From Streptomyces sp. MP131-18 (GTDB lineage Bacteria; Actinomycetota; Actinomycetes; Streptomycetales; Streptomycetaceae): DNA of 64,000 bases. The notes under the pieces are model-generated. The model made no database searches. It was not told where the DNA came from and saw only the letters and a list, made by a program, of their open reading frames with translations. The translations under genes and the position numbers were made by a program. The stretch spans positions 4,043,656 through 4,107,655 of the forward strand of contig NZ_LZNS01000001.1 of assembly GCF_001984575.1 (NCBI RefSeq). Reading direction: 5' to 3'. Positions 32,857 through 41,742 of this stretch are shown here, one piece after another (position 1 is the stretch's first letter; each line of letters begins with the position of its first letter).

Positions 32857-33825
32857 ATGCGCAGGACGAGCGCACGATTCAAGCTGGCCAGCGCCGTGGC
32901 CGTCACGGCCGCCGCGGCCACCTTCGGCGGCATCACCGCCGCCGGCGCGGCCGAGCCCGCCGCCGAGAACGACATACTCGCCGTCGGCACGCCCACGGGC
33001 TTCGGCGCCGCGACCACCGGCGGCGCCGGCGGCGACACGGTCACCGTGTCCGACGCCGACGCGTTCATCGAGGCCGCGTCGAGCGACGGGCCGCTCCAGA
33101 TCGAGGTGGACGGCACCATTCAGCTCGACGACATGGCCGACGTGTCGTCGGACAAGACCATCATCGGCGTCGGCTCCGGCAGCGGCTTCGACGGCAGCGG
33201 CCTGCACGTCGCCGACGCCGACAACGTGATCATCCAGAACCTGGTGTTCGCCAACTCGAACGACGACGGCATCAACGTCCAGTACTCGACGAACGTCTGG
33301 ATCGACCACAACGACTTCACCAACCCGAACGACGGCGCCCTGGACATCAAGCGCGCGTCGACCGACATCACCGTGTCGTGGAACCACACCTACGACTCGG
33401 ACAAGAACATGCTCCTCGGGCACGACGACGACAACGCCTCCGAGGACGTCGGCCGGCTGAACGTCACGTACCACCACAACTGGTTCGACGGCGTCAACCA
33501 GCGGAACCCGCGCGTCCGCTTCGGCGACCCGGTGCACGTGTACAACAACTACTACAACGACATCGGCAGCTACGGTGTCGCGTCCACCGAGGACGCCGGG
33601 GTGCTCGTCGAGGCCAACTACTTCGAGAACACCGACGACCCGTACCACCTCGGCGAGGGCGACTCGGGTCCCGGCAGCCTGGTGGCCGTCGACAACCACT
33701 ACGAGAGCTCCAGCGAGGGCGAGACCGGCGGCTCCGTCTCCGACATCCCCTACAGCTACACCCCGGACGCGGCGACTGACGTCAAGTCCATCGTGACCGG
33801 CGGCGCGGGCGTCGGGAACATCTGA
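32857..33825 (+). CDS. Secreted pectate lyase (PL1)
   Basis: 322 residues. Signal peptide (about 1-32), then a right-handed parallel beta-helix with the PL1 hallmarks: NVWIDHNDFTNPNDGALDIKRAS (the WIDH motif and Ca-binding Asp residues), TVSWNHTYDSDKNMLLGHDDD and NQRNPRVRFGDPVHVYNNYY with the catalytic RxPxxR arginine. It cleaves polygalacturonate by beta-elimination outside the cell. The start ATG has GGACGGAG upstream; the leader carries the nonamer repeat. Beside it is a giant LacI-AraC-type fusion regulator that may respond to plant-polysaccharide sugars (inference from context). Confidence 0.95.
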   Translation: MRRTSARFKLASAVAVTAAAATFGGITAAGAAEPAAENDILAVGTPTGFGAATTGGAGGDTVTVSDADAFIEAASSDGPLQIEVDGTIQLDDMADVSSDKTIIGVGSGSGFDGSGLHVADADNVIIQNLVFANSNDDGINVQYSTNVWIDHNDFTNPNDGALDIKRASTDITVSWNHTYDSDKNMLLGHDDDNASEDVGRLNVTYHHNWFDGVNQRNPRVRFGDPVHVYNNYYNDIGSYGVASTEDAGVLVEANYFENTDDPYHLGEGDSGPGSLVAVDNHYESSSEGETGGSVSDIPYSYTPDAATDVKSIVTGGAGVGNI

Positions 33826-33846
33826 CCCGGCACGCCAGAGCCGAGG

Positions 33847-33877
33847 GCCGGCGCCGCGGCACTGCCGCGACGCCGGC
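33847..33877. terminator. Terminator after pectate lyase
   Basis: 13 bp arms with one mismatch and a 5 nt loop, 22 bp after the stop. Confidence 0.8.
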
Positions 33878-33950
33878 TCTTGTCGCCGCGCCGCACCGCC
33901 GCTATCGTCCACGCCACCCCCGGCGTCGTGCGAGGAGCGAGGCGGCCCCC

Positions 33951-36900
33951 ATGGCGGAACGCGGGCCAGGCCAGGAACGGCGGCTCACGGTCGGCCTGGT
34001 CACGGCCAACATCCACCTGGGCGTTGGCGCCACCCTGTGGTCCGGGGTGCTCGACGCCGCGGAACGCGAGGACGTCAACGTCGTCTGCTTCCCCGGCAAC
34101 GCCCTGCGCCCCGGCGGCGGCGACCCGCGCAACGCCGTGTACGACCTCATCGACGCCGCCCGCCTCGACGGCGCCATCTGCTGGTCCTCCACCCTCGGCG
34201 TGCCCGCGGCCGACGAGGACGCCGACCCCGGCGGGGCCGCCGCCCGCCTCGCCCGCCGTCTCGGCGGGCTCCGCCACGTCGTCAGCCTCAACCGCGTCCT
34301 CACCGGCCACGAAACGCTGCGCCTCGACTCCTACGCCGGGATGCGCGACGCCGTCGGCCACCTCGTCGAACACCACGGCCGCCGCCGCCTCGCCTGCCTG
34401 CGCGGCCCGCTCGCCAACCCGGTCTCCCGCGACCGGTTCCGCGCCTACGCCGACGCCCTCACGCGCTACCGCCTGCCGCGTGACCACTCCCTCGTCTCCG
34501 CCTCCCTCGACTACGCCGCGGGCGCGGGCGCCACCGCCATGGGCGTTCTGCTCGACGTGCGCGGGCTGCGCCCAGGACGCGACTTCGACGCCGTCGTCGC
34601 GTGCAGCGACGTGCTCGCCGCGGACGCGCTGCGCTTCCTCGCCGGGCGCGGCATCCGCGTCCCCGACGACATCGCGGTGATCGGCTTCAACGACTCGCTC
34701 GAGGCGCGGATCAGCGACCCGCCGCTGACCTCGGTCTCGCTGCCGTTCGCGGAGCTCGGCTCCCTCGCCGTGGACACCCTCCTCGCCCGGCTGCGCGGCA
34801 ACGCCCCGCCCGCGCGCCGCGTCGTGCCGGGCACGCTCGTCACGCGCCGCTCGTGCGGCTGCCACTCGCCGCTGGTCAGCCAGGGCGAGGAGGACGCGCC
34901 GCCGCCGGAGGGGCCGCCGCTGGCGGCGGACCTGGCCGCCGCGCTGACGCGGCCGGGCGCCGCGTTCCTCAACGCGATGGAACGGCACATCGCCGACCAC
35001 GTGCACACGTTCGAGGACGCCGCCGCCCTCGACCGCGCCCTGCTCCGGGAGCGCGCGGGCGCGGACTCCGGCGCCGACCCCGGAGCGGACTCCGGGGCGC
35101 GGTCGGCCGTTCGCATCGAACGGCTGCTCGGGCAGGCGAGGCTGATGGTGGCGGACAAGTCCCACCGGCTGCTCGAATACGAGCGCTGGACCAACGAGCA
35201 GCAGGACCGCAGGCTGCGCGAACTGGCCACCGCGCTGACGGCCGTGACCGACACCGCGGGCCTCACCGACGCGCTCGACCGGCACCTGCCGGCGCTCGGC
35301 GTCCCCGGCTGCCGCCTGGCCATCGCCGGCGAGGAGCCGCCCGCCGGGCGGGCGGCGGGCGGGCTGCTGCCCGCGGACCACCGGTTCACCGCCGTTCTCG
35401 AACCCCTGCACCTCGGCGAAGAACGCCTCGGCCACGCCGTCTTCGACGCCGGCCCGCGGGAGGGTGCCGCCCGCAACGGCGCCCTGTACCGCGCGCTCGG
35501 CGACCAGATCAGCGCCGCCCTGGGCGGGGTGCGGCTGTTCACCGAGGTGCGGCGCGCCCGTGACGCGGCCGAGCGGGCCAGCCGCTTCAAGACGAGGCTG
35601 CTGGACAACGCCACCGACGAACTGCGCACCCCCGTTGAGGCGATCCTCGCGCACACCCGGCCCGGCGACGCCGCCCACGAGGACGCGGGCCGGCTGCTGC
35701 GGCTCATCGACGACCTGCTCGACCTGTCCCGCTCCGAGATCGACGCGCTGGCCCTGCGCCGCCGCCTGACCGACCCGCGCCCGCTGCTCGCCGAGGCGCT
35801 GCGGGCCGCGGGCAGCGGCGGGCGGCCGCACCTGCCGCGCCGCCTGCCCGCCGTCCTCGCCGACGCGGGGCGGCTGCGGCAGATCCTGCACAACCTGCTG
35901 ACCGTCGCGGCCGGGGAACGCACCAGGCTCACCGTCCGAGTGGGGCCGGCCCGGCTCACCGTCCTGGTCACCAGCCCCGACTTGGCGCTCCCGGCCGCGG
36001 AGGACGACCAGCTGTTCCACCCGTTCGCGACCGGCGCGCCCGGCACCCGGCTCGGCCTGGCCATCGCCCGCCGCCTCGCCGTTCTGCACGGCGGCACCCT
36101 CGCCCCGCACCGCGGCCCGGGCGGCAGCGGCTTCCACCTCACGCTGCCGCTGCCCACCCCGGCCGAGCCGCCCGCGCCCCGCCCGGCGGGCCGCACGCTG
36201 CTGGTGGCCGCGGACGGCGCCGTGCCCGCCGAGTTCGCCGCCCTGGCCCGGGACCACGGGCTCGACCTGCACCGGCTGCACCCGGACGACGACCTGGCCG
36301 CGCTGCTCGCGCCGCCAGGACCGGCGGCCGTGGCCTGGGATACCGGGCACGCGACGGCGCACGAGTGGTCGGCCGTCCGCCGCCTCCACGACCATCCGGC
36401 GCTGCGGCACACCCCGTTCCTGCTGTACGGCGAGGCCGCGGGCGAGGCGCTCGACCATGCGCTGGGCGCGCTGAAGCCCTCGGGCCTCGGCGTGCCCGTG
36501 GTGGTCGCGGACGGCTCAGCGGCCCGGCGCGAGGAGTTCCGCAGGCTGCTGCCCGAGCACCAGGTCAGGGCCGCGGCCGACGGAACGGCGGCGCTCGCGC
36601 TGATCGCGGAGGAGGCGCCGGGGTTGCTGATCGTCAACCGGGCGCTGCCGGACATGGACGGCTTCGACCTCGTCGAACGGCTGCCGGGCACGCCCGCGCT
36701 GATGATCGGCGACCAGGGCTTCACGGCGGCGGACGCCCGCCGCGCCGACCCGCACCCGGGTCTCGTGCTGCTCGGCCGCGACATCCTCACCGGCCCGGAA
36801 CTGGTCCGGCTGCTCGCCGCTATGACGGCCCGCGCGCCGCGCGCGGCCGATCCGGCGCCGGTGCGCCACGCCCTGGCCTGCATCGAGCAGCACTACCGGC

Positions 36901-37166
36901 ACCGCCTGACGCGCTGGCAGATCGCGCAGGCCGCGGGCGTCAGCGAGGACCACCTCGGGCGCCTCTTCCACCGCGAGATCGGCGTGACGCTCTGGGAGTA
37001 CCTGACGCGCCTGCGCATCAGGCAGGCGAAAGAACGCCTCCAGCGCAGCGACGACAGCGTGCAGACGGTGGCCAGGGCCGTCGGCTTCCACGACCGCGCC
37101 TACTTCAGCCGCGTGTTCCGGCGGCTGACCGGCGTGGCCCCGCACGCCTACCGCGACGCGTCCTGA
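33951..37166 (+). CDS. LacI-type sensor / pseudo-histidine-kinase / pseudo-receiver / AraC fusion regulator
   Basis: 1071 residues; no signal peptide or TM segment, so cytoplasmic. In order: a periplasmic-binding-protein-like LacI effector domain (about 10-300, ending RRSCGCHSP) without its own HTH; a coiled segment and GAF-like region (400-535); and a histidine-kinase-like core. The H-box there reads NATDELRTPVEAIL: Asp556 replaces the phosphoacceptor His. The ATPase part keeps GTRLGLAIARRLAVLHGG but lacks a clear G1 box. A receiver-like domain (about 820-930) has LLIVNRALPDMDGFDL: Asn896 replaces the phosphoacceptor Asp. A C-terminal AraC HTH (about 970-1068, IAQAAGVSEDHLGRLFHREIG and VGFHDRAYFSRVFRRLTG) follows. 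It probably works as a ligand-gated one-component activator, perhaps for pectin-related genes such as the neighbouring lyase. Confidence 0.85.
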   Translation: MAERGPGQERRLTVGLVTANIHLGVGATLWSGVLDAAEREDVNVVCFPGNALRPGGGDPRNAVYDLIDAARLDGAICWSSTLGVPAADEDADPGGAAARLARRLGGLRHVVSLNRVLTGHETLRLDSYAGMRDAVGHLVEHHGRRRLACLRGPLANPVSRDRFRAYADALTRYRLPRDHSLVSASLDYAAGAGATAMGVLLDVRGLRPGRDFDAVVACSDVLAADALRFLAGRGIRVPDDIAVIGFNDSLEARISDPPLTSVSLPFAELGSLAVDTLLARLRGNAPPARRVVPGTLVTRRSCGCHSPLVSQGEEDAPPPEGPPLAADLAAALTRPGAAFLNAMERHIADHVHTFEDAAALDRALLRERAGADSGADPGADSGARSAVRIERLLGQARLMVADKSHRLLEYERWTNEQQDRRLRELATALTAVTDTAGLTDALDRHLPALGVPGCRLAIAGEEPPAGRAAGGLLPADHRFTAVLEPLHLGEERLGHAVFDAGPREGAARNGALYRALGDQISAALGGVRLFTEVRRARDAAERASRFKTRLLDNATDELRTPVEAILAHTRPGDAAHEDAGRLLRLIDDLLDLSRSEIDALALRRRLTDPRPLLAEALRAAGSGGRPHLPRRLPAVLADAGRLRQILHNLLTVAAGERTRLTVRVGPARLTVLVTSPDLALPAAEDDQLFHPFATGAPGTRLGLAIARRLAVLHGGTLAPHRGPGGSGFHLTLPLPTPAEPPAPRPAGRTLLVAADGAVPAEFAALARDHGLDLHRLHPDDDLAALLAPPGPAAVAWDTGHATAHEWSAVRRLHDHPALRHTPFLLYGEAAGEALDHALGALKPSGLGVPVVVADGSAARREEFRRLLPEHQVRAAADGTAALALIAEEAPGLLIVNRALPDMDGFDLVERLPGTPALMIGDQGFTAADARRADPHPGLVLLGRDILTGPELVRLLAAMTARAPRAADPAPVRHALACIEQHYRHRLTRWQIAQAAGVSEDHLGRLFHREIGVTLWEYLTRLRIRQAKERLQRSDDSVQTVARAVGFHDRAYFSRVFRRLTGVAPHAYRDAS

Positions 37167-37247
37167 AGCTCCGGGGCCGGCCGATGAGTTCCGTCCGCCG
37201 CCGCGGTCCACCTTCCGAGGAAGTGTGTCAACGGGAGGGACGTCACC

Positions 37248-38027
37248 ATGGAAGCCACCGCGGTCTCGGCGGACGGCACCGGCATCGCCATCACCAGGAC
37301 GGGCAGCGGGCCGCCCGTCGTGCTGGTCGACGGGGCGATGTGCCATCGGGAGTTCGGCCCCTCGGCGGATCTGGCCGCGCGGCTCGCGCCGGATTTCACC
37401 GTGCACGCCTACGACCGGCGCGGACGCGGCGGCAGTGGGGACAGCGCGCCGTACGCGGTGGAGCGCGAGGTCGACGACCTGCGGGCGGTGATCGCCGCGG
37501 CGGGCGGCTCCGCCTGCGTCTACGGCGTCTCCTCCGGCGGCATCCTCGCGCTTGAGGCCGCGGCGCGCGGGGCGGCGATCGACCGGCTCGCGGTGTTCGA
37601 GCCGCCGCTGCCGGGTCCCGGGCTCGCGGGGGACGCCGCTGCCGAGCTGGCGCCGCGGCTGGCCGCGCTGGTCGCCGACGACCGGCGCGGCGAGGCCGTC
37701 GAGCTGTTCCAGACCTCGATCGGGGTGCCGCAGGAAATGGTGACGTCGATGCGCGGGGCGCCGTTCCGGCCGGGGCTCGAAGCCATCGCGCACACCCTCG
37801 TCTACGACCTGACGGTGACCGGTGCGGCCCTCCCCGGCCGGTACGCGTCGGTCGCGGCTCCGGCGCTCGTGCTGCGCAGCGAGGACACCAGCGCGGGCCT
37901 CGCGGCCTCGGCGCGCGCCCTGGCGGAGGCCGTGCCGGGCGCGCTGCTCCGGGCGCTGCCGGGGCATTTCCACGAGGTGGCGCCGGAGGAGCTGGCCCCG
38001 GTGATCGCCGCGTTCTTCAAGGGCTGA
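37248..38027 (+). CDS. Alpha/beta-hydrolase
   Basis: 259 residues, compact alpha/beta-hydrolase fold: oxyanion region VLVDGAMCHREFGP, HAYDRRGRGGSG, nucleophile elbow YGVSSGGILALEAA (Ser at about 95), acid in LVLRSEDTSAG and catalytic His in LPGHFHEVAPEE. It could be an esterase, haloperoxidase-like enzyme or lactonase; the substrate is unknown. GGAGGG lies upstream of the ATG at 37248. The 3' end overlaps the 3' end of the convergent FAD oxidoreductase by 11 bp. Confidence 0.88.
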   Translation: MEATAVSADGTGIAITRTGSGPPVVLVDGAMCHREFGPSADLAARLAPDFTVHAYDRRGRGGSGDSAPYAVEREVDDLRAVIAAAGGSACVYGVSSGGILALEAAARGAAIDRLAVFEPPLPGPGLAGDAAAELAPRLAALVADDRRGEAVELFQTSIGVPQEMVTSMRGAPFRPGLEAIAHTLVYDLTVTGAALPGRYASVAAPALVLRSEDTSAGLAASARALAEAVPGALLRALPGHFHEVAPEELAPVIAAFFKG

Positions 38028-39378
38028 GGGCGCCGCCCGGCGGGATGTTGTGGTTGACGCGGAAGACGTTCGCCGGATCGTAGGTGCGCTTCAGCTCGGT
38101 CAGCCGCGCGAAGTCGCCCGGGTCGAACGCGGCGGACAGCCGGGACGCCTCGGTCTCGCCGCTGCCGAGGAAGTTGACGAACGAGCCGCCGCCGCTCCAG
38201 GGCCGCATCGACACGTGCAGCCGGTCGGGCGCGTCGCCCGCGGCCGGGTCGGCCCCGGTGTACAGGGAGAACGCGGCCGAGCGGTGCCCGACCGCGTTGG
38301 GCACGCGGGGCGGGCGGGCGTAGGCCCCGCCGAAGTGGCGCAGTTCGGTGACGAACGGCGCCCGCGCAGCCGGCCCGGCGGTGGCCAGCAGGGTGTCGAC
38401 GGCGGCCGGGGGCAGGCCGGTCAGCAGGGTGCCGCGGTCGTGGGCGGCGGCGGACGCGGTCGGCTCGTGGTGGATGGCGCCGACGTCCCGGTAGGGCATG
38501 TCCGAGACGGTGTCGAGCAGCGGGGTCCCGACGGCGCGCAGCGGCGCGACGAGGGGTTCGCCCTCGGCGGGCGGCCCGGACCAGGCGATGCGCAGGTGCG
38601 TCACGTGGTGGCCGCGCAGCGGGCCCGGTACCTCGGGCACGTCCGGGTAGGCCATCAGCAGTACGGAGGAGGCCATCTCCTCGGGCAGGTCCCGCGTCCA
38701 CTCGGCCCAGGCGTGCAGCGCGTCGGCGCACAGCTCGGCCGGGAAGTACAGGCCGCCGCCGTAGAGGCGGGCGACGGGGAACAGCGCGATCTCCATGGCG
38801 GTGACCACGCCGAAGTTCCCCTTGCCCGCGCCGCGCAGGGCCCAGAACAGCGAGGGGCAGGTGTCGGCGGTCACCGTTCTGGGGGTGCCGTCCGCGGGCA
38901 CGAGGTCGAGGCTGCGCACGTGGTCCGCGGCGTAGCCGTAGCGGCGGCCGAGGAGTCCCGCGCCGCCGCCGAGCGTGTAGCCGACGGCGCCGACGTGCGG
39001 GCTCGACCCGTTCAGCGGCGCCAGGCCGTAGGGCGCGGCGGCCTCGATGACGTGGTGCCAGCGCGCGCCGGCGCCCACGCGGGCCGTGCGGGCGCCCGGA
39101 TCGACGGTGACGCCGGTCATCCGGCCCGTGGTGATCAGCACCGCGTCCTGGCCCGCCGGTACGGAGGGCCCGTGACCCGTGGCGAGGACGCCGATGCCGA
39201 GGCCGCGGTCGGCCGCCCGGCGGACGGCACCGACGATGTCCTCGGAGCTGCCCGCGCCGACGACGTAGGCGGGGCGGTGGTCGACGGCGAGGTTGAAGCC
39301 CGTGCGTTCGGCGTCGTAGCCCTCGTCGCCGGGGCGGAAGACATGTCCGGTCGGTCCCGTTTCGCTCACCCTCGTCAA
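38017..39378 (-). CDS. FAD-linked oxidoreductase, berberine-bridge (BBE) type
   Basis: 453 residues. FAD-binding type 4 (PCMH) domain at about 35-205: AYVVGAGSSEDIVGAVRRAADRGLGIGVLATGHGPS contains the His that commonly binds FAD covalently, then GYTLGGGAGLLGRRYGYAADHV and GNFGVVTAMEIALFPV. The C-terminal BBE domain (about 400-445) has YDPANVFRVNHNIPP. Such enzymes oxidise alcohols, sugars or late biosynthetic intermediates. There is no signal peptide. It is located 58 bp downstream of a TetR gene on the same strand, so probably part of that regulator's operon. Confidence 0.9.
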   Translation of the reverse strand: MTRVSETGPTGHVFRPGDEGYDAERTGFNLAVDHRPAYVVGAGSSEDIVGAVRRAADRGLGIGVLATGHGPSVPAGQDAVLITTGRMTGVTVDPGARTARVGAGARWHHVIEAAAPYGLAPLNGSSPHVGAVGYTLGGGAGLLGRRYGYAADHVRSLDLVPADGTPRTVTADTCPSLFWALRGAGKGNFGVVTAMEIALFPVARLYGGGLYFPAELCADALHAWAEWTRDLPEEMASSVLLMAYPDVPEVPGPLRGHHVTHLRIAWSGPPAEGEPLVAPLRAVGTPLLDTVSDMPYRDVGAIHHEPTASAAAHDRGTLLTGLPPAAVDTLLATAGPAARAPFVTELRHFGGAYARPPRVPNAVGHRSAAFSLYTGADPAAGDAPDRLHVSMRPWSGGGSFVNFLGSGETEASRLSAAFDPGDFARLTELKRTYDPANVFRVNHNIPPGGALSP

Positions 39379-39436
39379 GCTAGCCGCGGCGGCCGGACGC
39401 GGTCTTGTACGAAACGGCCGCGGACGGGGGAGCGCG

Positions 39437-39979
39437 TCAGCCGCGCGCCAGGCCGTCGATCATGAAAGTGAGCAGCCGGTCGGCCTGTGCGGGCGGCACC
39501 TGGTCGCGCAGCCAGGCCGCGGCGCTGATCAGGGCGAACACGTCGTCGGCCGTCGTGTCGGCGCGGATCTCGCCCGCCGCGGCGGCGCGGGCGACGAGGT
39601 GCTGCCCCGCCTCGCTCATGCGCCGGCAGGCCGCGTTCAGCTCCGAGGTCTCGTCGTCGAGGCTGCCGAGCAGCTGGGCGGCCAGCCCGCGGTAGGTCGC
39701 GGCGTGCTCGGTCACGGCGGTGATCCACTCGGCGAGGGCCGCCCCGGTCCCGTCGGCGTCGCGCAGCCGGTCGCCGAGCCGGAAGACCGCGTCCTGGCGA
39801 TCCCGCAGCAGCGCTCCGAGCAGGGCTCTGCGGGTGGGGAAGTGGCCGTAGAGGGTGCCGATGGCGACGCCCGCGCGGCGGGCGACGGCTTCGAGCGAGG
39901 CGTCGGAGCCCTGCTCGCGGAACACGGCCTCGGCCTCGGCGAGCAGGCGGTCGCGGTTGCGGCGGGCATCGGCGCGCAT
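39437..39979 (-). CDS. TetR-family repressor
   Basis: 180 residues. N-terminal HTH (ADARRNRDRLLAEAEAVFREQGSDASLEAVARRAGVAIGTLYGHFPTRRALLGALL) and a helical ligand domain with AEWITAVTEHAATYRGLAAQLLGSLDDE, a widely seen TetR C-terminal class. GGGAGGC precedes the ATG. It faces the NmrA-like gene across a 95 bp gap holding two TCGAGGC dyads, and is followed on its own strand by the FAD oxidoreductase. Probably represses all three genes. Confidence 0.92.
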   Translation of the reverse strand: MRADARRNRDRLLAEAEAVFREQGSDASLEAVARRAGVAIGTLYGHFPTRRALLGALLRDRQDAVFRLGDRLRDADGTGAALAEWITAVTEHAATYRGLAAQLLGSLDDETSELNAACRRMSEAGQHLVARAAAAGEIRADTTADDVFALISAAAWLRDQVPPAQADRLLTFMIDGLARG

Positions 39980-40009
39980 GGGGCTGCCTCCCGGGGCGGG
40001 GCGGATAAG

Positions 40010-40053
40010 TCGAGGCTGCCTCGATATGGTGCTTGTTGTCGAGGCAGTCTCAG
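40010..40053. promoter_or_regulatory. Two TCGAGGC operators between tetR and the NmrA-like gene
   Basis: 40010-40024 is a perfect 7+1+7 palindrome (TCGAGGC-T-GCCTCGA). 40039-40053 is a diverged second copy beginning TCGAGGC. Centres are 29 bp apart in the divergent promoter region, as expected for TetR autoregulation. Confidence 0.7.
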
Positions 40054-40074
40054 ATTAACCGGAGGGCGTGCGCA

Positions 40075-40923
40075 GTGATCTTGGTGACGGGGGCCACCGG
40101 CTCCATCGGCAGGCATCTGGTGCGGCACCTGGCCGCCGCGGGCGCGGACTTCGCGGCCCTGGTGCGGACGGCGGCGAAGGGCGAAGCGCTCGGCTGCCGC
40201 TACGTCGTCGGCGACTTCGACGACCCCGGCTCACTGGCCGCCGCGTTCGCGCGGCTCGGGCCCGTGGACCGGCTGCTCCTGAACAGCACGGGCGCCGTGC
40301 CGGTACCCGACGGGGCGCCGCAGCCCATGGTCCGCAGGCAGAACGGCGCGATCGACGCCGCCCGCGCGGCCGGCGTCGGCCGCGTCGTGAAGATCTCGGC
40401 ACTCGGCCCCCGGCCCGGCGGGAAGCTGTCGCTCGGCGCGCACTGGGAGATCGAACGGCACCTGAAGGCGTCCGGCGTGCCCTGGTCGATCCTGCGGCCG
40501 AGCGGCTTCATGCAGAACTTCACGACCGGGGACGGCGGCTACGTCCGGGACGGCGCGCTGGTCGGGACGTTCGGTGCGGGCCGGGTGGCCTACGTCGACG
40601 CGGCCGATGTCGCGGCGTGCGCCGCCGTCCTGCTGACGGGGCGGCGCGGCGCCGGCGAGACGCACGTGCTGACCGGGCGCGAGGCCCTGACCCACCGGGA
40701 GATCGCCGCGAAGCTCGGGCTCGGCTTCCGCGACGTCCCGGCGGCGGAGGCGGCGGCCGGGCTGCGGGCGCGAGGGCTGCCCGCGGGGTTCGTGGCCGAT
40801 CTGGTGTGGCTGTGGGAGGACATGGCCGCGGGCGGCCTGTCCGAGGTGACCGGTGCGGTCGCGGAGCTGACCGGACGCGAGCCGCGCACCTTCGACGCGT
40901 GGCTGGCCGCCGGGCGAGAGTGA
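40075..40923 (+). CDS. NmrA/NAD(P)-binding Rossmann protein
   Basis: 282 residues from a GTG with GGAGGG upstream. The atypical SDR fold has VILVTGATGSIGRHLVRHLAAAGAD for the dinucleotide, VVGDFDDPGSLAAAF, RVVKISALGPRPGGK and the family motif WSILRPSGFMQNF. NmrA-like proteins act as NAD(P)H sensors or as reductases of quinones or isoflavone-like compounds. Divergent from the TetR repressor and probably controlled by it, so likely part of a response to a small electrophile or quinone (inference). Confidence 0.88.
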   Translation: MILVTGATGSIGRHLVRHLAAAGADFAALVRTAAKGEALGCRYVVGDFDDPGSLAAAFARLGPVDRLLLNSTGAVPVPDGAPQPMVRRQNGAIDAARAAGVGRVVKISALGPRPGGKLSLGAHWEIERHLKASGVPWSILRPSGFMQNFTTGDGGYVRDGALVGTFGAGRVAYVDAADVAACAAVLLTGRRGAGETHVLTGREALTHREIAAKLGLGFRDVPAAEAAAGLRARGLPAGFVADLVWLWEDMAAGGLSEVTGAVAELTGREPRTFDAWLAAGRE

Positions 40924-40988
40924 GTAGTGAACAGTTTGTTTACATCAACCTGTTGACAACGGAGTGTGTGCGGCGGCACGGTGGGGGT

Positions 40989-41429
40989 ATGGACCGCAAC
41001 GAGAGCCCCGCGCCGGGCGCCGACCCGTTCACACCCCCCGACCCGGACGAGGCGCGGGCGCACCGCGTGTACGCATCGCTGTTCCGCATTGCCGAGCGGC
41101 ACGCCACCACCGGCGAGCAGCGCGCGCGGCAGGTGCACCCGTACACGCTCGCGCCGCACGAGGCCATCAGGCTGGTGTCGTTCCTGCTCAGCGGCGCCGC
41201 CGCGCTCGACGACGGCGAGCCGGAGATCGACCGGGCGGACATCACCGCCGCGCTGACGCTGGTGCCGCGGGCCCGCGGCGAGATGGACGAGCTGGAGGCC
41301 GGACTGCTCACCATGGCCAGGGGCCGCGGCCTGACCTGGCAGGAGATCGCGTTCGGTCTCGGCCTGGGCACCCCGCAGGCCGCGCGCCAGCGCTACGCCC
41401 GGCTCGCCGGCCGCGTCCCCGAGGAGTGA
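40989..41429 (+). CDS. Small DNA-binding-like protein
   Basis: 146 residues. HRVYASLFRIAERHATTGEQRARQ and ALTLVPRARGEMDELEAGLLTMARGRGLTWQEIAFGLGLGTPQAARQRYARLAG; the final helices are a sigma-region-4/HTH-like fold seen in streptomycete DNA-binding proteins, so a transcriptional regulator is likely. The ATG at 40989 has GGGGGT upstream. A TTGACA hexamer at 40953-40958, with an AACAG/CTGTT dyad (40930-40954) around it, may be its promoter. It ends 10 bp before the MITE-like element. Confidence 0.65.
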   Translation: MDRNESPAPGADPFTPPDPDEARAHRVYASLFRIAERHATTGEQRARQVHPYTLAPHEAIRLVSFLLSGAAALDDGEPEIDRADITAALTLVPRARGEMDELEAGLLTMARGRGLTWQEIAFGLGLGTPQAARQRYARLAGRVPEE

Positions 41430-41439
41430 GCGCCGAGGT

Positions 41440-41740
41440 CCTGTCGTTTGGATCTTCGTGGATCAGGTCGCGTTGTCAGATGCGGTGCTCCCCCAGGCCC
41501 TTGGGGGCCTGGGAGGTGCCCCCATGACGGAGGATCGCAGCTCGTACGTGGGGGTACCTCCCTGGGGGCGCCTCCCAGACGAAGTCTGGGGTGGGGGCAC
41601 CTCCCAGACGAAGTCTGGGGGAGGAGTCTGGGGGACGTACTTGCGCGATGCGACAACGCAGCGTGGGGGCACCTCCCAGCCGCCAGGCTGGGGGAGTGCC
41701 GTAGCCGGCAGCGCGGCCCCGCGAAGATCCGAACGACAGG
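41440..41740. mobile_element. 301 bp MITE-like element with 22 bp terminal inverted repeats
   Basis: Left end 41440-41461 (CCTGTCGTTTGGATCTTCGTGG) matches the inverted right end 41719-41740 at 20 of 22 positions, and similarity continues inward imperfectly. Inside are copies, on both strands, of hairpin modules: CCCAGGCCC/GGGCCTGGG near 41494-41513 and CCCAGAC-GAA-GTCTGGG at 41574-41590 and 41603-41619. A CTCCCAGCC...GGCTGGGGG stem lies near 41672-41693. No coding capacity. No clear target duplication, so age and mechanism are uncertain. It lies between two genes and its right end is 2 bp from the ketopantoate-reductase-like stop codon. Confidence 0.75.
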
Positions 41741-41742
41741 GC

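Noticed and set aside
41493..41520. GC-rich hairpin considered as an ordinary terminator of the small DNA-binding gene
   Set aside because: It is one of several related hairpins inside the 301 bp element with inverted ends, so it belongs to the element.
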